64,000 nt of DNA from Bacillus sp. cl95 (GTDB taxonomy: Bacteria; Bacillota; Bacilli; Bacillales; Cytobacillaceae). The first letter of the stretch is position 1; every line of letters begins with the position of its first letter. The translations under genes and the position numbers were made by a program. The notes under the pieces were generated by a model that saw nothing but the letters and a program-made list of their open reading frames with translations, was not told the DNA's origin and ran no database searches. Shown here one piece after another: positions 41,636 through 50,841 of the stretch. Location of the stretch: contig NZ_FOYF01000003.1 in assembly GCF_900115925.1 (NCBI RefSeq), positions 124,001 through 188,000 on the forward strand, given 5' to 3'.

Positions 41636-42103
41636 ATGCCAATGATAGAGCACAGACAATACATCAATGCTCCAATAGAGTTGTGCTTCGATTTAGCTAG
41701 AGATGTCGATTTACATACACAAACTACTTCTAAAACAAAGGAAAAAGCGGTTGGCGGTGTGACTTCTGGATTGCTTGAAGAAGGGGATTCTGTCACCTGG
41801 GAAGCAGTTCATTTAGGAGTTAGAAAAAAATTGACTGCTAAGGTTATTCTGATGGAGAAACCCTATAGATTCGTAGATGTAATGGTAAAAGGTGCATTTC
41901 AATCCTTCGATCACACGCGTCTTTTTATAGAAGAAGCTGATGGAACGATTATGATTGATCAATTTAACTATAAGTCCCCATTTGGGCCAATTGGGGTTTT
42001 GGTAGACAAATTATTTTTAGAAAAATATATGAAATGCTTCATAGTATCTCGCGCAGAAAAATTGAAAGAGATTGCTGAAAAAATCAATTCTGAGAGTAAT
42101 TAA
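41636..42103 (+). CDS. SRPBCC-family (coenzyme-Q-binding-like) protein
   Basis: The 155-residue product opens MPMIEHRQYINAPIELCFDLARDVDLH, typical of cell-division-inhibitor/cyclase-like SRPBCC proteins of Bacillus, and ends with SPFGPIGVLVDKLFLEKYMKCF, a common C-terminal helix in this group. It should bind a hydrophobic ligand. TAAGGAGAATATCG precedes the ATG. The S66 peptidase gene begins 14 bp later, suggesting one transcript. Confidence 0.83.
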   Translation: MPMIEHRQYINAPIELCFDLARDVDLHTQTTSKTKEKAVGGVTSGLLEEGDSVTWEAVHLGVRKKLTAKVILMEKPYRFVDVMVKGAFQSFDHTRLFIEEADGTIMIDQFNYKSPFGPIGVLVDKLFLEKYMKCFIVSRAEKLKEIAEKINSESN

Positions 42104-42117
42104 AGGAGATTTATAAT

Positions 42118-43119
42118 ATGAAACCCAACAAACTGAGGATTGGCGATAAAATAGGTATCATCACGCCTTCAACGCCTGCACCCGTAATGTTTCAAGAAAG
42201 ATACCAAAGAGGCTTAGTGTATCTTAGAAAACTAGGTTTTGATGTGGTAGAAGGGAAATGCTCAAAACTTAGTGAAGGATACCGTTCAGCTACCATCATG
42301 GAGCGGGTGGAAGAAATCAATGATTTCTTTCGGAATGATGAAATAAAGGCCATCATTAGTACGATCGGTGGAAACAATTCTAACTCTCTATTGCCTTATC
42401 TGGATTATGAATATTTTAAGAGAAATCCCAAAATCGTTATGGGTTATAGTGATGTCACCGCTTTATTATTAGGATTATATACGAAGACGGGTATGACGAC
42501 TTTTTATGGTCCTGCGATTGTTCCTTCTTTTGGTGAGTTTCCAGAAATGCTGCCTAAAGGCAGGGAGTACTTTGAGAATATCGTTCTGCTTAAGAAAAGA
42601 GCACCATATGCCCTTGAGATTCCCCATGAATGGACAGAAGAAATGATAGATTGGAAGAATCCAACCAGAGCAAAACATATGCAAGAAAATGATGGCTGGA
42701 AATGCGTTAGGGAAGGTAAAACAACAGGTAAACTCATTGGTGGGAATATGAATACCATGTCTGGATTTATGAGTTCTGAATTCTTCCCTGATTTGACAGA
42801 CTGCATCCTGTTCATTGAGGACTCATTTAAAGACATGGCGAATCAGGAGCGTTACCTAAGCATGCTTAAACTTGCGGGAGTTTTCGATAAAATAAAAGGT
42901 CTGATTGTTGGTAAACATGAACATTTTAAATGTTTGGATGCGCCGTTTTCGTTTGAGGAGCTACTGCTAGAAGTAATTGGAGAAAAGAACTTTCCTATTT
43001 TAACGAATGTGGATATCGGACATACGTTTCCATCTCATGTTTTCCCTATTGGAATAAAAGTTGAGCTGGATGCCACAAAAGGATGTATCACATTCTTAGA
43101 GGATGCAGTTGTTGAATAA
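42118..43119 (+). CDS. S66-family peptidase (LD-carboxypeptidase / MccF-like)
   Basis: The 333-residue product shows S66 features: KLRIGDKIGIITPSTPA at the N-terminus, nucleophile elbow GYSDVTALL (Ser111) and the Glu/His charge-relay region (FIEDS; DIGHTFP). It matches the MccF-like branch, which cleaves the amide bond of microcin C-type or related peptidyl-nucleotides and gives self-immunity, rather than the cell-wall LdcA branch (family inference). AAAGGAGATTTATA precedes the ATG. The isochorismatase-like gene overlaps its end. Confidence 0.88.
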   Translation: MKPNKLRIGDKIGIITPSTPAPVMFQERYQRGLVYLRKLGFDVVEGKCSKLSEGYRSATIMERVEEINDFFRNDEIKAIISTIGGNNSNSLLPYLDYEYFKRNPKIVMGYSDVTALLLGLYTKTGMTTFYGPAIVPSFGEFPEMLPKGREYFENIVLLKKRAPYALEIPHEWTEEMIDWKNPTRAKHMQENDGWKCVREGKTTGKLIGGNMNTMSGFMSSEFFPDLTDCILFIEDSFKDMANQERYLSMLKLAGVFDKIKGLIVGKHEHFKCLDAPFSFEELLLEVIGEKNFPILTNVDIGHTFPSHVFPIGIKVELDATKGCITFLEDAVVE

Positions 43120-43720
43120 TTCATTGCGAGGAGAGTTGGTCAACATAGAAACCGCATTGCTTGTACTTGATATGCAAAAAGATTTTATAAGTGAAAATGG
43201 AAAGTTTCTTGTAGCCAAACACCAAATCGAACCAATGCTAGAAAAGGTTAATAGTTTGATTAAGCATGCTAAAAGTCACCATACACCTGTGGTATATGTA
43301 GGAAATGAATTTAGAAAAAGTCAATTCATTTCGAATTTTTTTAGAAGCCATGCGGCTACAAAAGGTGAACAGGGTGCGGAATTAGATCAACGGCTCAACG
43401 TCATAAACAATATCTATTTTTCAAAACATAAAGGAGACGCATTAAGTAATAAAAAGCTAGTTTCCTATTTGCATAGTCTACAAATTCGAGAGGTCATTAT
43501 TGTTGGTGTTTATGCGGAGGGATGTGTACTCGCGACTGCAAAAGGATGCTTAAGGAATGATTTTTCAGTCGTTGTCATCTCGGATGCAGTAGCAGGAGCC
43601 AGTGATCAGAAGAAGAAAGCTTCATTGCTAAAGTTGAGCTCGTTGGGGGTTAATGTGAAAGAATCATCACAATGGCTTGAATCAGTGTTTCAAACAAAGG
43701 ATAATGCTCGTAAAAACTAA
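43112..43720 (+). CDS. Isochorismatase-like cysteine hydrolase
   Basis: The ~202-residue product has the family triad: Asp in TALLVLDMQKDF, Lys in the region after EFRKSQ/YFSKHKGDA, and Cys in VGVYAEGCVLATAKG. Members hydrolyse amides (nicotinamide, N-carbamoyl compounds) or vinyl ethers. The start is uncertain: ATG 43103, TTG 43112 (AGAGG 9 nt upstream) and TTG 43136 are possible. It overlaps the S66 peptidase gene, so both are in one operon. Confidence 0.85.
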   Translation: MNNSLRGELVNIETALLVLDMQKDFISENGKFLVAKHQIEPMLEKVNSLIKHAKSHHTPVVYVGNEFRKSQFISNFFRSHAATKGEQGAELDQRLNVINNIYFSKHKGDALSNKKLVSYLHSLQIREVIIVGVYAEGCVLATAKGCLRNDFSVVVISDAVAGASDQKKKASLLKLSSLGVNVKESSQWLESVFQTKDNARKN

Positions 43721-43725
43721 TAACT

Positions 43726-43754
43726 AAAAAAGGAGCAAATGTTTGCTCCTTTTC
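43726..43754. terminator. Bidirectional terminator
   Basis: Stem aaaaaggagcaaa / tttgctcctttt between convergent genes. Confidence 0.9.
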
Positions 43755-43756
43755 CG

Positions 43757-45547
43757 TTACACCGTATGAGTGGTAAGAGGTTTCTTACTCATTTCGATTT
43801 CATTACAAGTCTCTCCAGATAAAATCGAACATTCCTCAAAAGCAAAATGTTTACAGCCCATGCATTTGTGTTGATCTAGATGGGACAAAGCATAATCTAT
43901 AGCGTCACCGGTATGGTCAAAGAAATGATTCTGACCAATCGTTTCAAACAAATCTGTCTTTTTCAGAATCCTTTCTGGTTGGTGCTGAAGACCTGAAATC
44001 AGAAGTGTTCCTCCTTGCTTCTGGAAATGGTGAACAATCTTTGTTAAATACGATTCCCCCGTTGTATCCATATATGGAACTTTACCCATACGTAATATTA
44101 ATGTCTTTGGTCGATGATTAATGGTATCCATTATCCTTTGTTCAAACATGTTCGCAACTCCAAAGAAAAGGGGACCTTCAACGGTGAAGATGCTTATTTG
44201 CGGACAATCGTGACCTTGATTTACAACATGTGAACGTACTTTATGATGTCTGTCTGAAGGGTCAGGCAAAACCTTTGAAACCGTATGGTTGTCACCCATT
44301 CTTTTCACAAATAGAAGGATGGATAATACTAATCCTGCTTCCACAGCCGTTGTCAAATCTGTAAAGACTGTTAACAGAAAGGTAACGCTTAACACGATTG
44401 ACTCACTTGATTTCATTTTTAAAATATGGGTAAATTCTTGTCTTTCACTCATATTCCAGGCTACTAGCATCAAAACTGGAGCCATACTCGCTAAAGGAAT
44501 ATGGGAAGCTAATGGTGCCAAGAGCAATAAGACAATGAGTACGACGACGCCATGAATAATTCCAGACATTGGAGAAGTTGCACCATTTTTAATATTGGTT
44601 GCTGTCCGTGCTATTGCCCCTGTTGCAGGGATTCCTCCAAATAGAGGGGTTATGATATTGGCAATTCCTTGACCTACCAGTTCTCGGTTGCTGTTATGTC
44701 TGCTTCCAGTCATGCCATCTGCGACAACTGCCGATAATAAAGATTCAATTCCACCTAGCATCGCAATGACAAAAGCAGGCGCAAGTAATTGCTGTATTTT
44801 TTCTAAAGTGATATCAGGAAAAGCGAAATTCGGCAAGCTGCTTGGAATACTCCCGAAAGTGGATTGAATGGTTGCAACTTCGCCTGGGTAAAACAAAGCT
44901 GTGATCAGGCTTGATGCAATGAGCCCCATTAATGGACCAGGTATTTTAGGTAGAAACTTAGCTGTTAGGAAGATAAAGGTGAAACAAATAGCTGCTGTCA
45001 TTATGCTGTAGAGACTTAGGGTATCTATGTGGACAAATAGTTCTTTCATGTTTGATAGAAAATCCTCGTGTTTTTCAATTCCCGTTAAACCTAAAAAGTT
45101 GGCGATTTGTCCGCTGAAAATAATGACTGCAATGCCTGACGTAAATCCTATGGTCACTGGACGCGGAATAAATTTAATCAAATTACCGAGTTTAAAAATC
45201 CCCATCAGTACGAGCATGAAACCCGCCAACATACCTGCGATCAAAAGGTTCTCATAACCGTATGTCATGACAATACCTAATAAGATTGGCACGAAAGCTC
45301 CCGTAGGACCGCCTATCTGATACTTAGAACCTCCCAATAGAGAGGTTAAAATACCTGCAATAATCGTTGTGTAAATGCCGTATTCTGGTTTCACACCCGA
45401 GGCAATGGCAAAAGCCATCCCAAGTGGAATTGCGATAATCCCCACTATTAAACCGGAGAGTAAATCTTTACGAAAATTCTGGAAGCTGTATGCTTCAAAT
45501 CTGCCTAAACTACGCGTATAAATCCCTTCTTTTTCTTCAGTTTTCAA
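43757..45547 (-). CDS. SulP-family anion transporter with STAS domain and Cys-rich tail
   Basis: The 596-residue product has the SulP motif region (GLIVGIIAIPLGMAFAIASGVKPEYGIYT), 10-14 membrane segments and a cytosolic STAS domain (about 445-560; VPYMDTTGE). Such carriers move sulfate, bicarbonate or other anions. The C-terminal tail CMGCKHFAFEEC...C is a possible metal or redox site and is not part of the core family. The only start found, TTG 45547, lies about 7 nt from the predicted transcription start and has no ribosome site. Confidence 0.9.
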   Translation of the reverse strand: MKTEEKEGIYTRSLGRFEAYSFQNFRKDLLSGLIVGIIAIPLGMAFAIASGVKPEYGIYTTIIAGILTSLLGGSKYQIGGPTGAFVPILLGIVMTYGYENLLIAGMLAGFMLVLMGIFKLGNLIKFIPRPVTIGFTSGIAVIIFSGQIANFLGLTGIEKHEDFLSNMKELFVHIDTLSLYSIMTAAICFTFIFLTAKFLPKIPGPLMGLIASSLITALFYPGEVATIQSTFGSIPSSLPNFAFPDITLEKIQQLLAPAFVIAMLGGIESLLSAVVADGMTGSRHNSNRELVGQGIANIITPLFGGIPATGAIARTATNIKNGATSPMSGIIHGVVVLIVLLLLAPLASHIPLASMAPVLMLVAWNMSERQEFTHILKMKSSESIVLSVTFLLTVFTDLTTAVEAGLVLSILLFVKRMGDNHTVSKVLPDPSDRHHKVRSHVVNQGHDCPQISIFTVEGPLFFGVANMFEQRIMDTINHRPKTLILRMGKVPYMDTTGESYLTKIVHHFQKQGGTLLISGLQHQPERILKKTDLFETIGQNHFFDHTGDAIDYALSHLDQHKCMGCKHFAFEECSILSGETCNEIEMSKKPLTTHTV

Positions 45548-45560
45548 TATGATTTTCTAT

Positions 45561-45589
45561 ATTATAAGACCGCATTTTTTTAGTGTCTA
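45561..45589 (-). promoter_or_regulatory. Sigma-A promoter of the SulP gene
   Basis: On the minus strand TAGACA (45584-45589), a 17-bp spacer and TATAAT (45561-45566). The expected transcription start is about 45554, just before the first possible codon. Confidence 0.7.
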
Positions 45590-45679
45590 TTCGAATTGGT
45601 CCACTTTCAAAAAAATAATTGATTTAGTCAATGCTTGTTCACAATTAAGTAAAATAGATTTAGAAGAAAACCTCTAGTA

Positions 45680-46261
45680 TTGAACGCTTTAAATAGTGTA
45701 TTGGAGCCTGGAAGAAAAGCAAGATCTCAGTCTTTTTTCATTAAAAGACTGGGCACTGGTTATGGGTTGAATCCTGATTCTGTTTATTTATTAGATACAA
45801 AGGATTTTGAGCATTGGGTACAAGCAGGATTAGATGAGTTGAATCCGCAAAACGCAAAAGCATTTCTAGAACGAGGGATGAAGCTCTACTCCGGTGACTA
45901 TCTACCTGAAAGACGCTTTGAGGATTGGTGTATAAATGAAAGGGAACGACTTCTTGTCATTTATTTAAGAGGAGCTGAAAAGCTGGCACAAGTAAGTATT
46001 CGCTCTAGAGATTACAACAATGCTATTTATTGGTGTGAAAGAATTCTAGAGAAAGATAACACATGGGAAGAAGCCTATCGATTACTCATGTATTGCTATT
46101 ACATGAAAAACAATAGACCACAAAGTGTTAAATGGTACCGAAAATGTTGCCAAGTCCTAATGGACGAAATGGGTGTGAAACCACTTGATGCAACAAAAGA
46201 AATGCATCGGATGGTTCTAGAAGCAGGTCCACTTGAAATGTTTGAAGAATTGGAAATGTAG
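45680..46261 (+). pseudogene. SARP/BTAD-type transcriptional activator, 3' remnant
   Basis: The 193-residue frame is the end of a winged-helix DNA-binding domain (SVLEPGRKARSQSFFIKRLGTGYGLN) joined to a full bacterial transcriptional activator (BTAD) TPR domain. In family members an ATPase or a complete OmpR-type domain precedes this. Here no start with a ribosome site exists and the upstream frame closes at once, so the gene is truncated at the 5' side. The remaining part reads without stops, so the loss is recent or the fragment is retained. Confidence 0.75.
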
Positions 46262-46807
46262 TTATTCTTTTTCAGATGGATCGAGTTTCTTAATTGTCCA
46301 ATAGATGATGCCTGAAAGAATAGAGAAGCCAATGAACGAGAACATGTGATGCCAATAATGTACCGCGAACATATCCCATTTGATGAAAATCGTTTCAATT
46401 AGAAAAGAGAAAATTGCTGAGACTAATAAAGAGCAAATAATGTAGCTTTTCCAATGTTTGGTGTACTGATAAACAAACATGAAAGAAACAGGGATGACAG
46501 CTAAATCAGCAGGAATTAAAGGTGGGGCCATCGGGAACAGTTTATCTGGATAGGACCACAATATTAAATTGGATCCAATGATATCACAAAGGGCTGCAAT
46601 TGAGGCCCATAGTAATCCATAGCTAAGGATTTCATATGTTCTTTTCTTATCCCTAAATAAGACCCATAAAACCCACGGCAATATTGAAAAAGCGAGTAAA
46701 AACCACCATTTCCAGGTTAGAAACTCATCCGAAATCCAATGCTGATAAGCAAGATCTCTATGGAGTTCACGAGCTCTTAGCACATCATCAAAAGTGGGAA
46801 CATTCAT
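46262..46807 (-). CDS. CBO0543-family membrane protein (copy 1)
   Basis: The 181-residue product has about five membrane helices and motifs of the CBO0543 family (LRARELHRDLAYQHWI, WKWWFLLAFSILPWVLW, PADLAVIPVSFMFVYQY). The function of this spore-former family is unknown. AAGGAGCTCC precedes the ATG. It lies 35 bp after a paralogue on the same strand, forming a two-gene unit. Confidence 0.83.
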   Translation of the reverse strand: MNVPTFDDVLRARELHRDLAYQHWISDEFLTWKWWFLLAFSILPWVLWVLFRDKKRTYEILSYGLLWASIAALCDIIGSNLILWSYPDKLFPMAPPLIPADLAVIPVSFMFVYQYTKHWKSYIICSLLVSAIFSFLIETIFIKWDMFAVHYWHHMFSFIGFSILSGIIYWTIKKLDPSEKE

Positions 46808-46842
46808 ATTGGAGCTCCTTCATCAATGTATCGTTTTGCACA

Positions 46843-47352
46843 TTATTCTACAGGGACCTTAAATACCATCATTAGAAAAACAATTGCCAAAAGTGAAATC
46901 CCATAAGTAGCAATTGGACGAGTGAAGTGTAGACGAATCATGCAATACATTAATGTATAGAAAAGAAAATCCATCCAATATTCGTAACCGTGATGAAGGT
47001 CAAGTCTTCCAAACCAGTAGAAGGGAAAACCCACAATAAAGGAGCCGACAACCCATTTGCTAAAATAGATGAAGCGTTCGGAACGGGCTGCAGAAAAAGG
47101 ATAAAATGTTAAAAATAATAATGTAATGGCTGGTAGATTAATGAATGTATAAGTTAAATCAATGATGACATGTGATTTTGGGAAAAAGGAATCAGGCCTA
47201 TATTGCCAAAGATAATAATCATGGCATAAAACGTTATAAAGTAAATTGCTGATGACAACATAATGTATTGTCAGAATGTATTTGTTCCATTCTTTCCAAT
47301 TTCCTTTTTTGATCACAATAAAAACAAGAATAAAAGTTAGTATTAAATGCAT
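46843..47352 (-). CDS. CBO0543-family-like membrane protein (copy 2)
   Basis: The 169-residue product has five predicted helices and a similar pattern to its neighbour (YYLWQYRPDSFFPKSHVIIDLTYTFINLPAITLLFL; FVGFPFYWFGRLDLHHGYEYWMDF). It is probably a diverged relative of copy 1 rather than a recent duplicate. GAAGGAGTACATC precedes the ATG. Transcribed before copy 1. No function is known. Confidence 0.78.
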   Translation of the reverse strand: MHLILTFILVFIVIKKGNWKEWNKYILTIHYVVISNLLYNVLCHDYYLWQYRPDSFFPKSHVIIDLTYTFINLPAITLLFLTFYPFSAARSERFIYFSKWVVGSFIVGFPFYWFGRLDLHHGYEYWMDFLFYTLMYCMIRLHFTRPIATYGISLLAIVFLMMVFKVPVE

Positions 47353-47473
47353 GATGTACTCCTTCGATCAATGAACTTTTATGGAGGAAATAAGTATTAG
47401 CTAGTGTTTCTATTTTTCCCAAAGTTTATGAAAAAACTTTCGATAAAAATCTTTATGAAAATGGAGAAAAGTT

Positions 47474-47941
47474 TTGATCTTAAGAATAGTTATTTCAAAT
47501 CCCGTTTCGGCTAAAGAAGTCTTAGCCTTGCAAATCCCTTCCTATACTGTCGAAGCGAAGTTAATTGATTGTTATGATATCCCAGCTTTAAAAGATTCTG
47601 TTGAAACGTTGCAAAAATGCGGAGAGACATTCTTTGGTTATTATGAGAAGGAAATGTTGGTAGGCGCGCTATCTTTAAAAATCCAAGAAGGTGTAATAGA
47701 CATACATCGATTGATTGTGCATCCTGATCATTTTAGAAAAGGAATCGCAAAGCAACTAATGAATTTTGTAGAAGCTGAGATAGAAGATGTTCATACCATC
47801 ATCGTGTCAACAGGAAGTAAAAATGAACCTGCCGTTCGTTTTTATTTAAACAATGGTTTTAGGAACATTGGGGAACTACAAATTACTGAGACTTTATTCA
47901 TTACAAAATTTATGAAAAATGTTGGTTCCCTTCACCATTAG
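47474..47941 (+). CDS. GNAT-family N-acetyltransferase
   Basis: The 155-residue product has the GNAT motif A (LIVHPDHFRKGIAKQLMNFVE) and motif B (STGSKNEPAVRFYLNNGFRNIG). TTG 47474 follows GGAGAAAAG. The substrate is unknown. It is monocistronic and divergent from the CBO0543-type pair. Confidence 0.88.
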   Translation: MILRIVISNPVSAKEVLALQIPSYTVEAKLIDCYDIPALKDSVETLQKCGETFFGYYEKEMLVGALSLKIQEGVIDIHRLIVHPDHFRKGIAKQLMNFVEAEIEDVHTIIVSTGSKNEPAVRFYLNNGFRNIGELQITETLFITKFMKNVGSLHH

Positions 47942-48115
47942 CTGTTTAACCATATTGGTTTTGCAGCTTTATTATTTGTGTTTAAAAGATGAGGATTCCT
48001 TGGTCACCCAACGATTAATGCCTAATTGATATATTGTAACTTCTCTGTAAGTTCCTTTTTTTAAGATAAGGTCAAAGCTGTAAACGATTTAAAAGTGAAT
48101 GAGGGGGTAACAGAG

Positions 48116-48293
48116 GTGAAGAAAAAACGCAGGTTTTTGCCATTTATGTTCGTACTTAGTTTCATGATCGTTTTTGCCTCAGCTTGTAGTTTCTACATCA
48201 TCGACAACTAAAGAAAAAGGTGGAGGGAAGAATAAAGAGCAGAAGAATCCTATTATGATTGGTCTACTGGTTGATTTCCGCTACACTAATTGA
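48116..48293 (+). pseudogene. Lipoprotein remnant, frameshifted and truncated
   Basis: A GTG with GAGGGGGT upstream opens a lipoprotein signal peptide (MKKKRRFLPF...FASAC). The written frame stops after 31 codons. Removing one T from TTT at 48191-48193 gives CSSTSSTTKEKGGGKNKEQKN, a typical lipoprotein linker. That second frame then runs into GTTGATTTCCGCT (48270-48282), the end of the dispersed repeat also present at 27062, and stops. The mature domain is absent. Confidence 0.6.
48270..48282. repeat. Fragment of the 27062-type dispersed repeat
   Basis: GTTGATTTCCGCT matches the left end of the element at 27062 exactly for 13 bp. The rest of the element is missing. Confidence 0.45.
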
Positions 48294-48307
48294 GGTTATT
48301 GAACATT

Positions 48308-48346
48308 AAACCGACGCACTTCAAATTTGAAGAACGTCGGTTTTTT
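48308..48346. terminator. Hairpin terminator
   Basis: Stem aaaccgacg / cgtcggttt, with an inner palindrome cttcaaatttgaag, followed by T on the plus strand. It can also act for the minus-strand GerAB-type gene. Confidence 0.8.
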
Positions 48347-48351
48347 GATAT

Positions 48352-49512
48352 TTATTGAGACGGATTACGTTTGAGTTTGTTTTTACACATGTGTACGGCT
48401 AATAAGAACACTGGTAATAGGATGCCCATGGTAAATGCGAAGGGTATCCATGTCTCCACATCCCATTTGGCTGCATATACCGTATCCCGATAGATTCCTG
48501 GCGATAGGGCTCCCATAATCATACCAAGTGGTATAGAAAGAAATTTATCATTCCGTAATTCTAATATCTTCGAGAGTCCTTTTACAGAAGCATAAAAGTA
48601 TATGGTGCATTTGTAATATATCGTGATGATCCAAATGATTGCCATGATGATTTCAATCCTCGAAAGGAATTGTCCTACAGTAATTCTCTTTGCTAGAGCA
48701 TAACTTGGGTAGGATTGCATGGCTGTAAAACCTGCACCAAAAACCAATATGGTCACGATTGTAGTAATTATTAGTAGTATACCCCCAATAGAATGACCAA
48801 TTAGGAAGGCTTTTTTAGATGATGAAGGGTTAGAGATATTAGGGAAAATCATTAACATCACCACTAATGGCATAGAAGATACACTCATAAAAGATAAAGT
48901 GGTACGAGTCAAAGGCTTTATTTCTACTTCGAAAACGGGAAGCAGATTTTTTATGTGAAAATCCTTAAATGAAAATATGATTAGAAATAAAAAGAGAAGG
49001 AATATCCACGGTAAATAAATTTCTGCACATCTAGACATTGCTTGAATTCCAATACGCGCTCCATAAATCACGCATATCACAAAGGGAATATTGATAGCTA
49101 AAATGGGCGTTTCTGCAAATACTTGTGTAACCATAAAATTTCCTACAACCCAGGATAACGTGGTTGCACCACCGATAAATGTGAAGAACACAAAAGCAAG
49201 TGCAATTATTTTTCCTGTCCATTTCCCTAGGATCTGCTCGCACATTTGCACAAAATCCAACTTCGGAAATTGTTTTCCTAAATAATCAAGAAAAAATATC
49301 ATGAAGAGCCCTATCCCTAATCCAAGACATGCAGGTAGCCATGCGCTTTGTTTCGCACCAGCTGCTAAGCCCGCTGGTGTTATTAAGATCGAAGTTCCAA
49401 TTGTATAAATGATGACCAATACTCCAAACTGACTAGAGGTTATGGGTTTATCTTGCATTTCTATTTCAACAACTTTCCATGTTGAAGAATTTTTTATGGA
49501 ATCTCTTTCCAT
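48352..49512 (-). CDS. GerAB/YndE-family spore germination permease
   Basis: The 386-residue product has ten membrane segments of the APC-like endospore germination permease family (PITSSQFGVLVIIYTIGTSILITPAGLA). GerAB proteins form the nutrient-sensing part of germinant receptors with GerAA and GerAC. Here no A or C subunit is adjacent, so it is an orphan. ATG 49512 (AAGGA upstream) is preferred; the frame continues to 49557 without a ribosome site, and MQDKPITSS at 49458 is a further candidate. Confidence 0.87.
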   Translation of the reverse strand: MERDSIKNSSTWKVVEIEMQDKPITSSQFGVLVIIYTIGTSILITPAGLAAGAKQSAWLPACLGLGIGLFMIFFLDYLGKQFPKLDFVQMCEQILGKWTGKIIALAFVFFTFIGGATTLSWVVGNFMVTQVFAETPILAINIPFVICVIYGARIGIQAMSRCAEIYLPWIFLLFLFLIIFSFKDFHIKNLLPVFEVEIKPLTRTTLSFMSVSSMPLVVMLMIFPNISNPSSSKKAFLIGHSIGGILLIITTIVTILVFGAGFTAMQSYPSYALAKRITVGQFLSRIEIIMAIIWIITIYYKCTIYFYASVKGLSKILELRNDKFLSIPLGMIMGALSPGIYRDTVYAAKWDVETWIPFAFTMGILLPVFLLAVHMCKNKLKRNPSQ

Positions 49513-49623
49513 ACATCTGTCCTTATATTCCCATAAAAGGTTATGAACTATACTCAAAGAAAGTGAAGATGACTAAATTTACGAGGGGAAATAATTGAGG
49601 ATAAGGCTAATGAAACAAGAAGT

Positions 49624-49665
49624 GCCAATACCCACAAATATCTTTTGTGATGACGGGTATTGGCG
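49624..49665 (-). terminator. Hairpin terminator after the SDR gene
   Basis: Stem gccaataccc / gggtattggc just downstream of the minus-strand SDR gene, with a weak T-rich tail. Confidence 0.65.
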
Positions 49666-49673
49666 GAATTATT

Positions 49674-50390
49674 CTATGGATTTGTGGACCACAATCCAGC
49701 AGTCTTCATCACAACTCTTGGATTAAGTTTTAATCCTGCAACGACAAGATCAGCTAAATCCTCTGGTTGCATGACATTTTCAGGATTGCCAGAGATTAAA
49801 TTGGTTTCAATCGCTAAATCAGTCGCCACGGTGCTCGGAGTTAGTGCCATAACTCGAATATTATGTTTCCTCACCTCAAGCATGAGCGACTCTGAAAGAC
49901 CAAGAACAGCAAATTTGGATGCGCTATATGCACTGGTGACAGGTGCTCCTTTTTGACCTGCGGAAGAAGAAACATTCACAATATCCCCAGATTTTTGTGC
50001 AATCATGTCAGGTAATACAGCTCTCGTTACGTTATATACGCCCATCAAGTTTACGCGAATGATTTTTTCCCATTCTTCAGGTTCCAAATCAAGAAAGCCA
50101 CCAAATTTGGCGATTCCTGCGTTATTAATAAGAATCTCAATCGAACCTAAATCGGATTTGATATGTTCTACAGCATGTTTAACCGATTCTAAATCGGAAA
50201 CATCAGCTACTGCAGCCGAAACATTCACATCAAATTCTGCTAGTTCGCTAATCACTTTCTCAAGATTGGACATGTTAAGACCAAGTAATCCAAGGTTTAC
50301 ACCTTCTTTTGCTAAAGCAATCGCAGTAGCACGTCCGATTCCGCGACCAGCTCCCGTTATTACCGCAGTCTTTCCATTAAGTGAAATCAC
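49674..50390 (-). CDS. SDR family 3-ketoacyl-ACP-reductase-like protein
   Basis: The 238-residue product has [16 protein letters not shown], Ser in NVSSSAGQ and YSASK. It belongs to the FabG-like group of Bacillus ([28 protein letters not shown]). GTG 50390 follows AAAGGAGTGAT. It is monocistronic and not next to fatty-acid-synthesis genes, so a general reductase role is more likely than housekeeping FabG. Confidence 0.9.
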   Translation of the reverse strand: MISLNGKTAVITGAGRGIGRATAIALAKEGVNLGLLGLNMSNLEKVISELAEFDVNVSAAVADVSDLESVKHAVEHIKSDLGSIEILINNAGIAKFGGFLDLEPEEWEKIIRVNLMGVYNVTRAVLPDMIAQKSGDIVNVSSSAGQKGAPVTSAYSASKFAVLGLSESLMLEVRKHNIRVMALTPSTVATDLAIETNLISGNPENVMQPEDLADLVVAGLKLNPRVVMKTAGLWSTNP

Positions 50391-50841
50391 TCTATCACTC
50401 CTTTAAATCTTAATAAGTATGAACAGAAAGACCTCAACAACCCTGCGGTCTTTCTGTTCAATTCGGACATTCGTATATTATGGCTGTTAACTTCAAATTT
50501 TACTCAAGATTTACATGTTTCTATTTTCAGCATCATTGGTACAGAAATAAGTGTAATTCCTGGAATGAATATCGTGAAGTACGCACTTTAATTTTAGATA
50601 GTGTCAAAAAATATACCGTTGGTTCTAATTAGAGTGTGGATGTGTTTCATATGTCACGAAAAGAAGAAAAATCGTTTAAGTTTTCCAAAAAATTTACATA
50701 TTGACTAAATTAGTAAAATATTCTATTTTTAAGTTCAATATAGCATTATTGAAAGGAGTTTGTGGCTTATGGGCCAGCAAAGAGTGAGATTGTAAACTTT
50801 GGACTTATTTAATTATTTAATTAGTTTTTTAGGAGAATTAT
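50391..50841. other. 451-bp gap with one strong hairpin
   Basis: The inverted repeat gaacagaaagacc (50421-50433) / ggtctttctgttc (50447-50459) forms a 13-bp stem upstream of the SDR gene start. It has no clear T tail on the plus strand. The remaining sequence is AT-rich without a supported gene; it should contain the promoter of the gene at 50842. Confidence 0.5.
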
